DNA of 64,000 bases, from assembly GCA_003254905.1 (NCBI GenBank), contig QANU01016365.1, forward strand, positions 622,675 to 686,674, read 5' to 3'. This DNA is from Nissolia schottii. Taxonomy: Eukaryota > Streptophyta > Magnoliopsida > Fabales > Fabaceae. This document shows positions 25,366 through 36,119 of this stretch, in pieces. Numbering within the stretch: the stretch's first letter is position 1; each line of letters starts with the position of its first letter. The notes beneath the pieces were generated by a model, which saw only the letters and a list, made by a program, of their open reading frames with translations, was not told the DNA's origin and made no database searches. The position numbers were made by a program, and so were the translations under genes.

Positions 25366-26290
25366 TTGTCTATAAAAGTGAATTATGGCATAAATGTTAT
25401 GGGACATCCCAATTCTGTTGTTTTGTCTCACTTGTTCACCTTGGGTTTGTTGAGAAACACTGATCGGATATCCTTGTCTCGTCTCTCTTTTAACTACTCT
25501 ACTTTTAAATTAGGAAAAAGTAAAGCCTTTCTTTTCCTATTACTGGTAGTCGTGCAACAAGTGTTTTGATATTATTCACACTGATGTTTGGAGTGGGGGG
25601 TTCTCATGTTGTTTCTCATGCATAATATAAATACTTTGTAATGTTCATTGATGACTACAGTCTATTTTTACTTGTATTTATTTCCTTGGTTCTAAATATA
25701 AGGTCTTTCAAGTGTTTAAAACATTTCTTGTACATGTTGAAACACAATTTGCTTCAATTTTTAAAGTTTTTCAATCTGATTTTGGTGGGGAATACATGTC
25801 TAATGAATTTCATGATTTCTTGAATCAAAAAGGTATTATCTCACAACATTCCTATCCATATACACCTCAACAAAATGGTGTGACAGAACGCAAAAATCGT
25901 TCTCTTTTAGACGTGGTTCTTACTTTGTTACTTGAATATTTAGGTCCACCTAAATTTTGGGTCTAAGTTTTATCTACATCAGTTTGTCTAATTAATTGGT
26001 TGCCTTCTCAGACATTAAATCTTGATTCTCCTTACTTTTTCCTTAATCATAAACATCCTGATTATAAGCATTTTCATACCTTTGGTTGCGTTTGTTTTGT
26101 TCACATGCCTTCTCATAAACATTACAAGCTTTCTGGGTAATCACTTAAATATGCATTTTTGGGTTACAACACTAATTACAAAGGTTTTGCTTTCTATGAT
26201 CCTATTTCTACGAGAATTTGGATCTCTTAAAATGTTTTTTATAAAATCAATATTTCTTTTCAAGAGATGTCAACTCAACATCTAAAGTCT
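25366..26290 (+). pseudogene. Copia integrase remnant
   Basis: Remnants of the pre-integrase zinc-binding region (VVLSHLFTLGLLRN) come first. The DDE core follows, with FIDDYSLF near 25640, SDFGGEYMSNEFHDFLNQKG near 25775 and TPQQNGVTERKNRSLLD near 25865. The second Asp (SDFGGEY) and the Glu (TERKNR) are in place and the spacing fits the D,D35E pattern. The stretch that carries the first Asp is frameshifted. Downstream blocks near 26010-26290 belong to the C-terminal part of the domain but are in changing frames. A stop at 25964-25966 ends the longest open segment. Confidence 0.85.
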
Positions 26291-26330
26291 CCCAAATTTT
26301 GATGATGCTGTTCAAGGTTGGACATGTGTA

Positions 26331-28702
26331 TCAACGACGTCCTTCATGTGCCGCTTTTGATCCAGCCCCTACAACTAATCTTGCTCCTAATGCACTAAGA
26401 CAGTTGACACACATCAAAACATCACAATTCTAGTGCGCAATCAAATAATAATTTATAAAACTAAGTAACTTGAAAACGTAGTAAAGTGCTAACTTAGGTC
26501 TTCTCACAAGGAAATAAGTCAACCAATTAAGATAAACATGAAGGGTTATTCAATTGCAAATTACGATATAAAATTTAACAATAGTAAAAAAGTAATACCA
26601 TGCCTAAGGTTCCTCATAGATCAAGGATTAATTATCATTGATTCTACAAATAAATATTCATAAAAGGGGTTTACTGCTAGAGACCATATTTTCGTGTTTT
26701 TACTGTAAGATGCCTGTACATTGGTCCTAGAACCTAATAGAATGAAAACTCAATGTAGAGATAATGAAAGCATGTAAGGATTTTTTTATAGAGGGCAAAG
26801 CGTGGCTAAATGCATTTTCAATTTTACCCTCACCCCATGCAGTTGCTCTCCTTTCCTGCTACACCTCCTCTTCCTACCACCACTAATGTTAGTGGTGCCT
26901 CCAGTTCTATTTCGTACCCCTATAACCACATATCTAACCACTATCACACCCTTTGACCACATATTCGGCCACCGCCTCACCCTTGCTTCTCCCTATGCTT
27001 ATGTTTTGTTTTTCTCCTTTTCTAAAAATTAATTTATTCCAAGACTTCCAGATCTAGAAAGAAAACCCAAACAAAATATGTCATAAAAACAACCCTCTCA
27101 AATCTAGCAAGATAAATGAACTTGCATTAATTTCTTTAACCTGTGAGGTCACCGGAGTTTTGCAAGCCACCATTCACCACTCTTATCGCATCATTGTTGC
27201 ACCGACTAAAGTAAGCCAACTATCTCCTCCTTAGTGCCATTTTCACCTCTGTGAACGGCACAGATCTGAGACGTTGACAACAACGACGATGGGACAATAG
27301 CAAGCAAGCATGAACGCAATGTTCTCATGTGAATATGAGATGATGATGTGAGAAAGGGGCGAAAGAGGTAGCAACAAGCAAGCATGAAGGTGGGGCTCCT
27401 ATATGGATCGACAATTCAGTCCATTTCTAGTTGACGGGGCTGAAGGTGATTGTGGCGGTAGATTCGCTGGAGGAGGAGAAGAGGACAAAGTCATGGAAGA
27501 GGTTTGGGTAGGAAAAATGGGTGGCGGGGTTCGTGGTACGATGGTCAGAGGAAAGGCCATGAGTAGAAGGAAAAAGGGTAAGAGTGGTGGGGATGAAAGA
27601 GTGGCGGTGAACGATTTTGTTGATTCCTCATGGATCATAATAAACACATTTTTTATTAACAAGGTGCATCAAGCACCAAAAAATACAATGGGAATTTTAG
27701 CCTTTTTCCATGATAGAGTGTCTATTCACAAAAGAGTATATATTCATAGAGTTGTGTCTATTAATAGGGGTGTGTCCACTCATCAAAAGTTGTTTCTAAT
27801 CATAGTGAGATGTGTCCATTCATGATAGGGGTTTGTAACCTTTAATGATAGGGTGTAACTATTCATAATAAATTACAAATAATCTAGGTTATTATGTTCA
27901 TGAGTTTTACATTTAATGAGTTTAATGTTTCTCATGCTAGCGATCTATCGAGTGGGAATTGATCAATGTTCAAATATTTTTGCTGTAACATCAATGTAAT
28001 GGTGCCACGGTGTTGCACACTCCAGTGCACTGTGTGCTAGGTTTGTTCTCGTTCATGGTACATTAGCGTTGTGGCATTGTCAGGGCACCACAACGATGAT
28101 GAGCAATGCCTAGATGCATTAATCAACATCATGTTGAGTTGTTTCATTGATGTTGCCATTTCCTTTAGTTTGTGTGTCAGTTTATGGTGTTGCTTGAATT
28201 CCCAGAGAGCTCACAAGTAGCAACAATTAGTCTCTGTGACTCCAGATAAGTGACGTTTAATCACGGCATATGTCATGCATTGTTATTAGTTTCAAAATCA
28301 TGTATTGATCAAATAATTTTCAGTTTTATAATGATTAAGTTTATGTTTAGAAGTTATCATGAGATTCGACTTATTGCAGCTGTGTATATTTTTTATAAAA
28401 ATATTTATGGAAGAATGTTTTAGAAATAATGAATTATTTTAGAAAGTCATAGGACCATTGTTTACTGCATAAACTGATCATGTTGTGAGTGTGCGTAAGA
28501 GATTATCATAGATGTTTTATGAGATCAGGTTATGATGTTCGTGTATTTTATGTTTAATGTTTATGAGTAAGGGCTTTAAGGGAGTTATCTAGGATAAAAT
28601 TATACGTCAGTAACGATCTATGTTGACCCTCATATACCACTGTATGATTAATGTATGGTATAGGGAGGCAAAATCATAATGCTTAGACATATGGCAAGGC
28701 CA
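26331..28702. other. Repeat-derived spacer without a supported gene
   Basis: The phrase around 26480-26520 (GTCTTCTCACAAGGAAATAAG) resembles wording common in plant LTR elements, but no coding domain follows. Between 26780 and 27660 both strands are open but encode low-complexity Pro/Ser- or Gly-rich peptides, as at 9.9-10.5 kb. 27700-27850 has short repeated phrases built on ATTCATAG and GTGTCCATTCAT. 27950-28260 is mixed-composition repeat. Confidence 0.4.
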
Positions 28703-30491
28703 TGAATGGCCGATATCATGTCCAGAAAGCAAGGTTGTGAATACTTGTCATTTAGTAGTCAACCATTCTAGTTGAGTGGAGGTCCTGGTGCATCCAACGA
28801 TTTATGCCATGTGCTGCCATTCAGAGTCATGTTATATGCATGTTATATGTTGTAAGTATAGTTATTTGTATTCATGTGCTAGTAGACATAAGATCATGTT
28901 AGTAGATTATTATGCTTAGAGACTATGTGTCTAGGGATGCTGTTAATCAATTTAATTATTAGATTATTCATAATTGGTAGTAACGTAAGCAATTAAGTTA
29001 AACAGTTGTATGATGTAATTTGATCACCATACATGTATAGAGTTCATAAGCAGTACAGCGTGCAAGTCCAAGGGTAGTAGGATATTTACAGATAACAAAA
29101 TAGTCGACTAGTACAATTGTACTAGTTCAACCAATAGTATTATAACAGTTATTCAGTATAGTTATAGCATCTCACCCATAAATATCATTATATTTAGCCA
29201 GCATAGACTAAGTAGACAGTTAGTAATTATAGGATAGAAAGCCAATATAGACTTAAAGATAGTCAGCAACTATTAGATCATTAGCCAACATAGAATCAAT
29301 ACATAAATAGTAGATACAGGTTGGTCAGTCATTCATTATGTCCTTAATAGGGCCGATATAGTTAGCAAAATGGTTAGCCAGCGGTATAGTATGTCAAGTA
29401 AAACAACAGGCCAAATAGTCAGTGTAGTTATGTCATTTCATTCAGTAGTTGCATTCCTGTTAACAAGTACAATTGTAACAAGATAACAAGTACAATTGTA
29501 AGCGAGATAGTTGCAGAGAATGAGGCAATTAGCTAGTGTATACTATGTATTCTTAGCAGATTAGTCAATTCATTAGCATTGTCAAATAGTATAATCGGCG
29601 ATTATCAAATCAATTAGTCAGTATCATTAGGTAGAACAATCAATAATCATTAAACCAGTTAGTCAGTATCAAGAGATAGCATTTTCCTTAGGCACCAAAT
29701 CAGTTATTTAGTGGATGGACAAAGTAGTCATGAGTAGATCAAAGGATTAGCAGTTGCTTGGCAAGAGGAAGATTCAATTCACTTGATGGTGACAATTAGT
29801 CTCATGATAGGTATGCAAGTGTCCAATTTGTAGGACTCAAAAGAAGGCTAGTTGGGTGGCAGTGCTAGGTCAAGGATACACAAGTGTTAAGGATTAGATA
29901 GTTATGTGTAGTCAAGTCATGAAGTTTTAGTTGTTGAGTAAGGATGGTGGCAGTCGCAAGTCCTTATCAGTTACTGGTAGGTCATAGTTAGGTTGTTAAG
30001 GTTCTATTAACCCTTCGGTGTTATAGTTAGAGTACTCAGTGAACATGATATCTAGTTAACCTAGTTAGTGCACATCACGTTTAATCAAATCACCAAATAT
30101 ATATAAGTAACTCTTGTAATTTATGATTCAGATGTTTTAGATATGATGCAGTAGTTGTGTTGCTTGTTGTATATGTATGAATCAATGCAAATCATATGAG
30201 TAGGTAGTATAGATACACGATAAGAACCAATATCCCGTTCATCTATATGGGTTCAGTATACCCATTTTTGTACCACAGGGACAAGTCCCAATCATTGACC
30301 GATGTTGAGAATCAGTATCTTCTCGATCCATTGGATGGAGGTGGACATATTTAGTTATCAGTAACCAACATGGCATCTCAGTTCTGTTATCTGTGGTCCG
30401 AGTGACACCACAGATCCACTAGGCAGATTATGCAGATACACCGTAAGATCTCAATTTAACTAGTAGGTTGCATGGAGCATTGTGAGACCTT
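28703..30491. repeat. 1.79-kb direct repeat, copy A
   Basis: This segment is repeated at 31340-33123 with only scattered substitutions and small indels (a few per cent by eye). It has no long reading frame, many short phrases built on TAGTCAGTA and TTAGCCA, and a palindrome at 29107-29126. It continues on both sides into unique sequence, whereas copy B is bounded by N on both sides. The latter part (30240-30480) and the following 200 bp are GC-richer and may be part of an LTR-type element, but no primer-binding site was found. Confidence 0.9.
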
Positions 30492-31338
30492 AGTCCAACA
30501 TATATTAGTGACAATGTGGGTGTGTGTGTTTCATTAATTGTTTATCCATGTGTGCCCAAATTTAGTTACAATTATCAATTGCAATGTTTCCAATTATCTT
30601 TATGATATTGATTATGGTTATTCAGTTATTTCTTGTATAGCTATTATATGGTTATTCATGTTTCAGTATATGTTATGTAGTGGTTGGTACCCATTAACTG
30701 AGTGATGAACTCACCCCTCATCTCTAGTTGTGTCAATTCAGGTTGAGGACCTTGGTGCTAAGCCTCTAGTCTGGTAGCAGTACCAGTCTCTCAGTCAGTG
30801 GTGAGCTCCGCTTCATAGTGGAGTCAGTCAAAGTCCTTAGTTTATATATTAGGTTAGTAATTGCCCTAGTGGGTCACAAGCATGATTTTCAGATACCACA
30901 CTTAGTTAAACTTAGTAGTTAGGATTTAATTTCAAGTTTTGAAATTTAATATATACACACACACACACATATATAGCAAAATCATCTACATTAATTGCAA
31001 TTCCATGTGTCATTACCAGAAAAATTTAAAGAAAAACTAAAAATAATAATTTATTTATATTTATTCATAACCTGTAAATTATCTCTGTCATAACTACAAT
31101 AACAATTACAATTACCAATTTAAATTATCAAGTGTAATATTAAATTATGCTTCTTTTTTCCTTGATTTGTTTATTCCTTTATTATTTCCTTTTCTATTTT
31201 TAAAAATTGCTTAATGTTCATGATAATATTAAAAAAAAAAGATAGATATATAATGGATATAAAACGAAAACTTAATCGAAAAGAAAGAACAAAATCAATG
31301 TTCATCACTAATATTTTTAAAATCTTTACAATTTTAAT
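30492..31338. other. Sequence between the two repeat copies, ending at an N
   Basis: A GC-richer stretch to about 30900 is followed by an AT-rich tail with an ACACAC tract near 30955-30970. No gene is seen. The segment ends at the N at 31339. Confidence 0.45.
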
Positions 31339-31339
31339 N

Positions 31340-33123
31340 TGAATGGCCGATATCATGTCCAGAAAGCAAGGTCGTGAATACTTGCCATTTAGTAGTCAAC
31401 CATTCTAGTTGAGTGGAGGTCCTGGTGCATCCAACGATTAATGCCATGCACTGCCATTCAGAGTCATGTATGTTATATGCATGTTACATGTTGTAAGTAT
31501 AGTTATTTGTATTCATGTGCTAGTAGACATAGGATCACGTTAGTAGATTATTGTGCTTAGAGACTATGTGTCTAGGGATGCAGTTAATTAATTTAATTAT
31601 TAGATTATTCATAATTGGTAGTAACGCAGGCAATTAAGTTAAACAATTGTATGATGTAATTTGATCACCATACATGTATAGAGTTCATAACAGTACAACG
31701 TGCAAATCCAAGGGTAGTAGGATATTTACAGATAACAAAATAGTCAACTAGTACAATTGTACTAGTTCAACCAATAGTATTATAACAGTTATTCAGTATA
31801 GTTATAGCATCTCACCCATAAATATCATTATAGTTAGCCAGCATAGACTAAGTAGACAGTTGGTAATTATAGGATAGAAAGCCAATATAGACTTAGATAG
31901 TCAGCAACTACTAGATCATTAGCCAACATAGAATCAATACATAAATAGTAGATACAGATTGGTCAGTCATTCATTATGGACTGAATAGGGCTGATATAGT
32001 TAGCAAAATGGTTAGCCAGCGGTATAGTATGTCAAGTAAAACAATAGGCCAAATAGTCAGTGTAGTTATGTCATTTCATTCAGTAGTTGCATTCCTGTTA
32101 ACAAGTACAATTGTAACAGGATAACAAGTACAATTGTAAGCGAGATAGTTGCAGATAATGAGGCAGTTAGCTAGTGTATTCTTAGCAGATTAGTCAATTC
32201 ATTAGCATTGTCAAATAGTATAATCGGCGATTGTCAAATCCATTAGCCAGTATAATTAGGTAGAACAATCAACAATCATTAAACCAGTTAGTCAGTACCA
32301 AGAGATAGCATTTTCCTTAGGCACCAAATCAGTTGTTTAGTGGATGGACAAAGTAGTCATGAGTAGATCAAAGGATTAGCAGTTGCAAGGCAAGAAGGAA
32401 GGTTCAATTCACTTGATGGTGACAATTAGTCTCATGATAGGTATGCAATTAAGTGTCCAAGTTGTAGGACTCAAAATAAGGCTAGTTGGGTGGCAGTGCT
32501 AGGTCAAGAATACACAAGTGTTAAGGATTAGACAGTTATGTGTAGTCAAGTCATGAAGTTTTAGTTGTTGAGTAAGGATGGTGGCCGTCGCAAGTCCTTA
32601 TCAGTTACTGGTATGTCATAGTTAGGTTGTTAATGTTCTATTAACCCTTTGGTGTTATAGTTAGAGTACTCAGTGAACATGATAGCTGGTTAACCTAGTT
32701 AGTGCACATCATGTTTAATCAAATCACCAAATAGATAAGAAACTCTTGTAATTTATGATTCAGATGTTTTAGATATGATGTAGTAGTTGTGTTGCTTGTT
32801 GTATGTGTATGAATCAATGCAAATCATATGAGTAGGTAGTATAGATACACGATAAGAACCAATATCCCGTTCATCTATATGGGTTCAGTATACCCATTTT
32901 TGTACCACAGGGACAAGTCCCAATCATTGACCGATGTTGAGAATCAGTATCTTCTCGATCCATTGGATGGAGGTGGACATATTTAGTTATCAATAACCAG
33001 CATGGCATCTCAGTTCTGTTATCTGTGGTCCGAGTGACATCACAGATCCACTAGGCAAATTATGCAAATACACCGTAAGATCTCTATTTAACTAGTAGGT
33101 TGCATAGAGCATCGTGAGACCTT
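31340..33123. repeat. 1.79-kb direct repeat, copy B, bounded by N on both sides
   Basis: The whole of this N-bounded piece matches 28703-30491. Examples of differences: GTCGTGAATACTTGCC here against GTTGTGAATACTTGTC, and loss of a short segment near 32178. Two explanations fit: a second genomic copy of the repeat placed here, or an unmerged contig from the same or a related locus. The N flanks argue that its position is not secure. Confidence 0.9.
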
Positions 33124-33124
33124 N

Positions 33125-33741
33125 CTAAACCCAAAGAGTAGCTTGGAGCAATTTGTCAAGCAATATGATAATGCTCTTGCATCAAAGCCCCAAAAGGAGC
33201 TTGAGCTAGATGTTGCTAGCTTCAAGAGGACAATCCCATATGTGACGACATCCTTGATTAAGAAGTAATTTCAATTGGAGTACACACATGACAAGTATCG
33301 CAAGGTGCAGAATGAGTTTAGAGCTAAGGTAAACTACAACACATTTCTTAAAGATAAGCAAGGCACTAAACTAACCTACATCGTTGTTGAAGAAGTCGAG
33401 GTCAGTGGTAAGGTAAGAAAGGTGTCTTACTATGTGCTGTTCGATGGAGACTCCAATGATGTCAAATGTCAGTACCATCTTTTGAGTCAAAGGGGACCAT
33501 TTGTTGACATTGTCTATGGGTTCTTGGTGCCGAAAGAGTTAGGAAAATTTTGACAAAGTACATTCTAAGTCGGAGGAGCAAAAATATTAAGCGGAGGCAT
33601 AACACGATAAAGTGCAGCCACAACATTAGTAAGATGGGAGCGGTAAATGATAGATATGCTGGACTATGCACCCATTGCAGGGACCCTTGCAGGCTCATTA
33701 GGCATCCAAATGAGCTTTTCCTACAAACAATTTTGTGTTGA
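33125..33741 (+). pseudogene. FAR1-related MULE transposase, C-terminal part
   Basis: This contig opens inside a FAR1/FHY3-type transposase: the fragment LEQFVKQYDNALASKPQKEL, then a stop at 33266-33268, then YTHDKYRKVQNEFRAK, the region before the SWIM zinc finger, and finally (33550-33741, shifted frame) KYILSRRSKNIKRRHNTIKC, which matches the family C-terminal block with K-R-R-H. The first 425 bp (33125-33549) look identical to 35538-35962. The stop where Gln would be expected and the frame change at 33549 make it a pseudogene. It converges on, and slightly overlaps, the protease gene on the other strand. Confidence 0.8.
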
Positions 33742-34594
33742 CAGCATTGACGTCAACAACATATTATTCCGCATCTTTGCAAGCTCTTTCTGCATTGAAG
33801 ATAAAAAATTAAAAAAATGGAATTCAGACTTTAATCACTAAATCTTCTACAAGTGCTTTGAGTAATAGATAGTTATGGTACTTACATTGCCCCACGCCGG
33901 CATTGTCTTCTTGTTCGGATACACAATAGATGGGTCCCACATCTCTATCCATTTCATTAGGAATAACCCACAATCATAGTTGGAGACACAAATCGGAATT
34001 AGGATCAAGTATAAAGATTAGTTAAGAACAATTCTAGAATGCAAGTACAACTATGAGTTATGTTTGCTACAAACAAGTTAGGTTGACTCAGCACATCAAC
34101 ATACTCGATAGGGAAACCGTTCCCGGACATCTTGAACTTATCAACCGATCTGTGCATTAGTTCCTCGATGACCATGGACTAATAAATAAATAAATAAATA
34201 AACAAATAAACATAAACATATGTATGCAAGAGGGCTTACAGCTAAGAGTGCACAAACATTATACAACAGAATGCACAAACATTATACAGAAAAACATATG
34301 TGATGTAATGTTTATGCACAGATAAGAGTGCACAAACATTACATCATAGAATGCACAAATATTATATAACAAAGTGCAAAACTTTTTCAATGGAGGTGAA
34401 CACACTTGTTTGTTATAAACATAACATAAAGGAGTAGGGAGAGAGCACATTACTACATATCGGTCTATGTAGCCTCTGTCCCCCCTTGGACTTGTTGTAT
34501 GCCTCGTGTCAAAGACGAAAAGCATTCGCCTTGTCACCTCAAAGGCATACAACCACCAGTATTCATCGTGCAATAGTGGCACGAAAATCGGCAT
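33721..34594 (-). pseudogene. Ulp1-type (C48) cysteine protease gene, 3' exons, MULE-borne
   Basis: Ulp1 proteases cleave SUMO or related tags; plant MULEs of the Kaonashi type and some others carry such genes. On the minus strand four splice-consistent exons can be read: 34454-34594 (FVPLLHDEYWWLYAFEVTRR, then MLFVFDTRHT and DRYV), about 34077-34178 (VIEELMHRSVDKFKMSGNGF), 33886 to about 33990 (NYDCGLFLMKWIEMWDPSIV, then YPNKKTMPAW) and 33721-33789 (KELAKMRNNIMLL, ending in a stop). The D-C-G with the nucleophile Cys (33970-33972) and the FD of the Asp site are present. The catalytic His expected before WWLY is Tyr (34559-34561). Its stop codon lies inside the end of the convergent FAR1 frame. 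The N-terminal exons are probably at 36120-37090 beyond an N. Confidence 0.75.
34195..34400. repeat. Cluster of TGCACAAACATTATA motifs, set 1
   Basis: Four forward copies (near 34248, 34270, 34328 and 34351) and one reverse copy (near 34309) of a 15-bp motif lie in an intron of the protease gene. A (AAAT)n run precedes them at about 34181-34210. Confidence 0.8.
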
Positions 34595-34787
34595 AATTAA
34601 ACAAAGAATATCAGCACATTATTCTCAAATGCAACCAATTAAAACTGTTGATTAAATTTGTAAAATAAAATTGATGATGACAAACATTGCATGAACGTTC
34701 TAATATGCGTGCTAGTGTTTCAGGATAAATTAAAATTAATTAGCAATATTATTTCCTCTTGTCCCAAGTTAGCAGTTATAATATCTN

Positions 34788-35962
34788 TTGGCACATTATG
34801 AAAAAGATACCAGAAAAACTGAAGGGTGCAAACAATATGCTGAGATCAAGGTCGAGCTTAAAAACATCGTGTGGGAAACATTATCTGTCCATGATTTTGA
34901 GGAATGGTGGTTTGCATTCTTAACAAAGTACCACATTGAAGAAAATGAGTGGTTGAATGGTATATTTTTCTCATTCTTTTTGGTTAGCATGTTGTATTAA
35001 TGCTTGTGTTGTACACGTGATAATGTTTGTGCAATGACGGCCATGCACACTTTTTGTCAGATTTTGTCCTGTTGATATTTGTTTGTGCATGTGTTGCTAA
35101 TTCATGTGCAATTATTATATTAATGTTTGTGTGCATCAGGGTTTAGGGTTAAGGGTATATTTTTCTCATTCTTTTTGGTTAGCATGTATGTTAATTTTAT
35201 TTTAGATTTGTTGCACTTTATGTATAATCAATTTTAGGTACAATCAGATTTTATGTCAGGTAAAGGTTGTGCACATGTTGTATTAATGTTTGTGCTATAC
35301 ATGTGATAATGTTTGTGCACTGACGGCCATGCACACTTTTTGTCAGATTTTGCCCTGTTGATATTTGTCTGTGCATATGTGTTGCTAATTTGTGTGCACT
35401 TATTATGTTAATGTTTATGTTCAGGTCTATATAATGAATGCAACAGATGGGTTCTAATATACCTTAGCAATGAATTTTGGGCTGGAATGAGGAGCACACA
35501 GAGGAGCGAGAGCATGCATGCATTCTTTGATGGATACCTAAACCCAAAGAGTAGCTTGGAGCAATTTGTCAAGCAATATGATAATGCTCTTGCATCAAAG
35601 CCCCAAAAGGAGCTTGAGCTAGATGTTGCTAGCTTCAAGAGGACAATCCCATATGTGACGACATCCTTGATTAAGAAGTAATTTCAATTGGAGTACACAC
35701 ATGACAAGTATCGCAAGGTGCAGAATGAGTTTAGAGCTAAGGTAAACTACAACACATTTCTTAAAGATAAGCAAGGCACTAAACTAACCTACATCGTTGT
35801 TGAAGAAGTCGAGGTCAGTGGTAAGGTAAGAAAGGTGTCTTACTATGTGCTGTTCGATGGAGACTCCAATGATGTCAAATGTCAGTACCATCTTTTGAGT
35901 CAAAGGGGACCATTTGTTGACATTGTCTATGGGTTCTTGGTGCCGAAAGAGTTAGGAAAATT
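34788..35962 (+). pseudogene. FAR1-related MULE transposase, central exons
   Basis: FAR1/FHY3 proteins are domesticated MULE transposases; many plant copies remain transposon genes. Exon 1 (34788-34959) reads KNIVWETLSVHDFEEWWFAF then YHIEENEWLNG. The intron 34960-35424 has GT and AG ends. Exon 2 from 35425 continues LYNECNRWVLIYLSNEFWAG then MRSTQRSESMHAFFDGYLNP, the family W-V-P-x-Y and R-S-E-S-M-x-x-F-F block after the DDE core. A TAA at 35679-35681 interrupts the frame where the family has Gln, and coding resumes after it. The contig ends at 35962 inside the gene, and its last 425 bp match the start of the contig at 33125. The N-terminal FAR1 domain and the DDE core are not in the window. 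Confidence 0.8.
34960..35424 (+). repeat. Intronic tandem duplication rich in AATGTTTGTGCA
   Basis: The intron of the FAR1-like gene consists of two related halves: both start TATATTTTTCTCATTC and TTTTTGGTTAGCATG (at about 34961 and 35157) and both contain GTGATAATGTTTGTGCA, ACGGCCATGCACAC and TTTTTGTCAGATTTTG. The motif AATGTTTGTGCA, the reverse complement of TGCACAAACATT, recurs five or more times. Confidence 0.85.
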
Positions 35963-36119
35963 NAAATTAAGTTTTTTTTTTAAAACTTGTCTCCCAGAAA
36001 ACTAGGAGACATCTCCTGAAATTTTAGGAGATAAATTTTAAAAGAACAGAATTTTTTTAAAACACTTGCTCAGATTCAACCCCCCCTTCTCTAAGCCACA
36101 CAAAACCATCAAAAACAAT

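Larger units (their letters stand above)
23630..26330 (+). mobile_element. Decayed, 3'-truncated Ty1/copia retrotransposon
   Basis: A probable 5' LTR starts TGTTAGAATTG at 23630 and ends near 23824. TGGTAACAGAAC (23826-23837) is a degenerate initiator-tRNA primer-binding site. Gag, protease and integrase remnants then follow in the copia order (GAG-PR-INT). The expected reverse transcriptase and RNase H are absent: coding similarity stops near 26290, soon after the integrase core, and unrelated sequence begins by about 26400. No 3' LTR is visible. Frameshifts and stops occur throughout, so the element cannot move by itself. A recombination or nested insertion removed the 3' half. Confidence 0.85.

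Noticed and set aside
27399-27825. Reading frames of 87 and 140 codons on opposite strands
   Set aside because: Same compositional bias as at 10 kb; the plus-strand frame runs into repeated short phrases and shows no domain.
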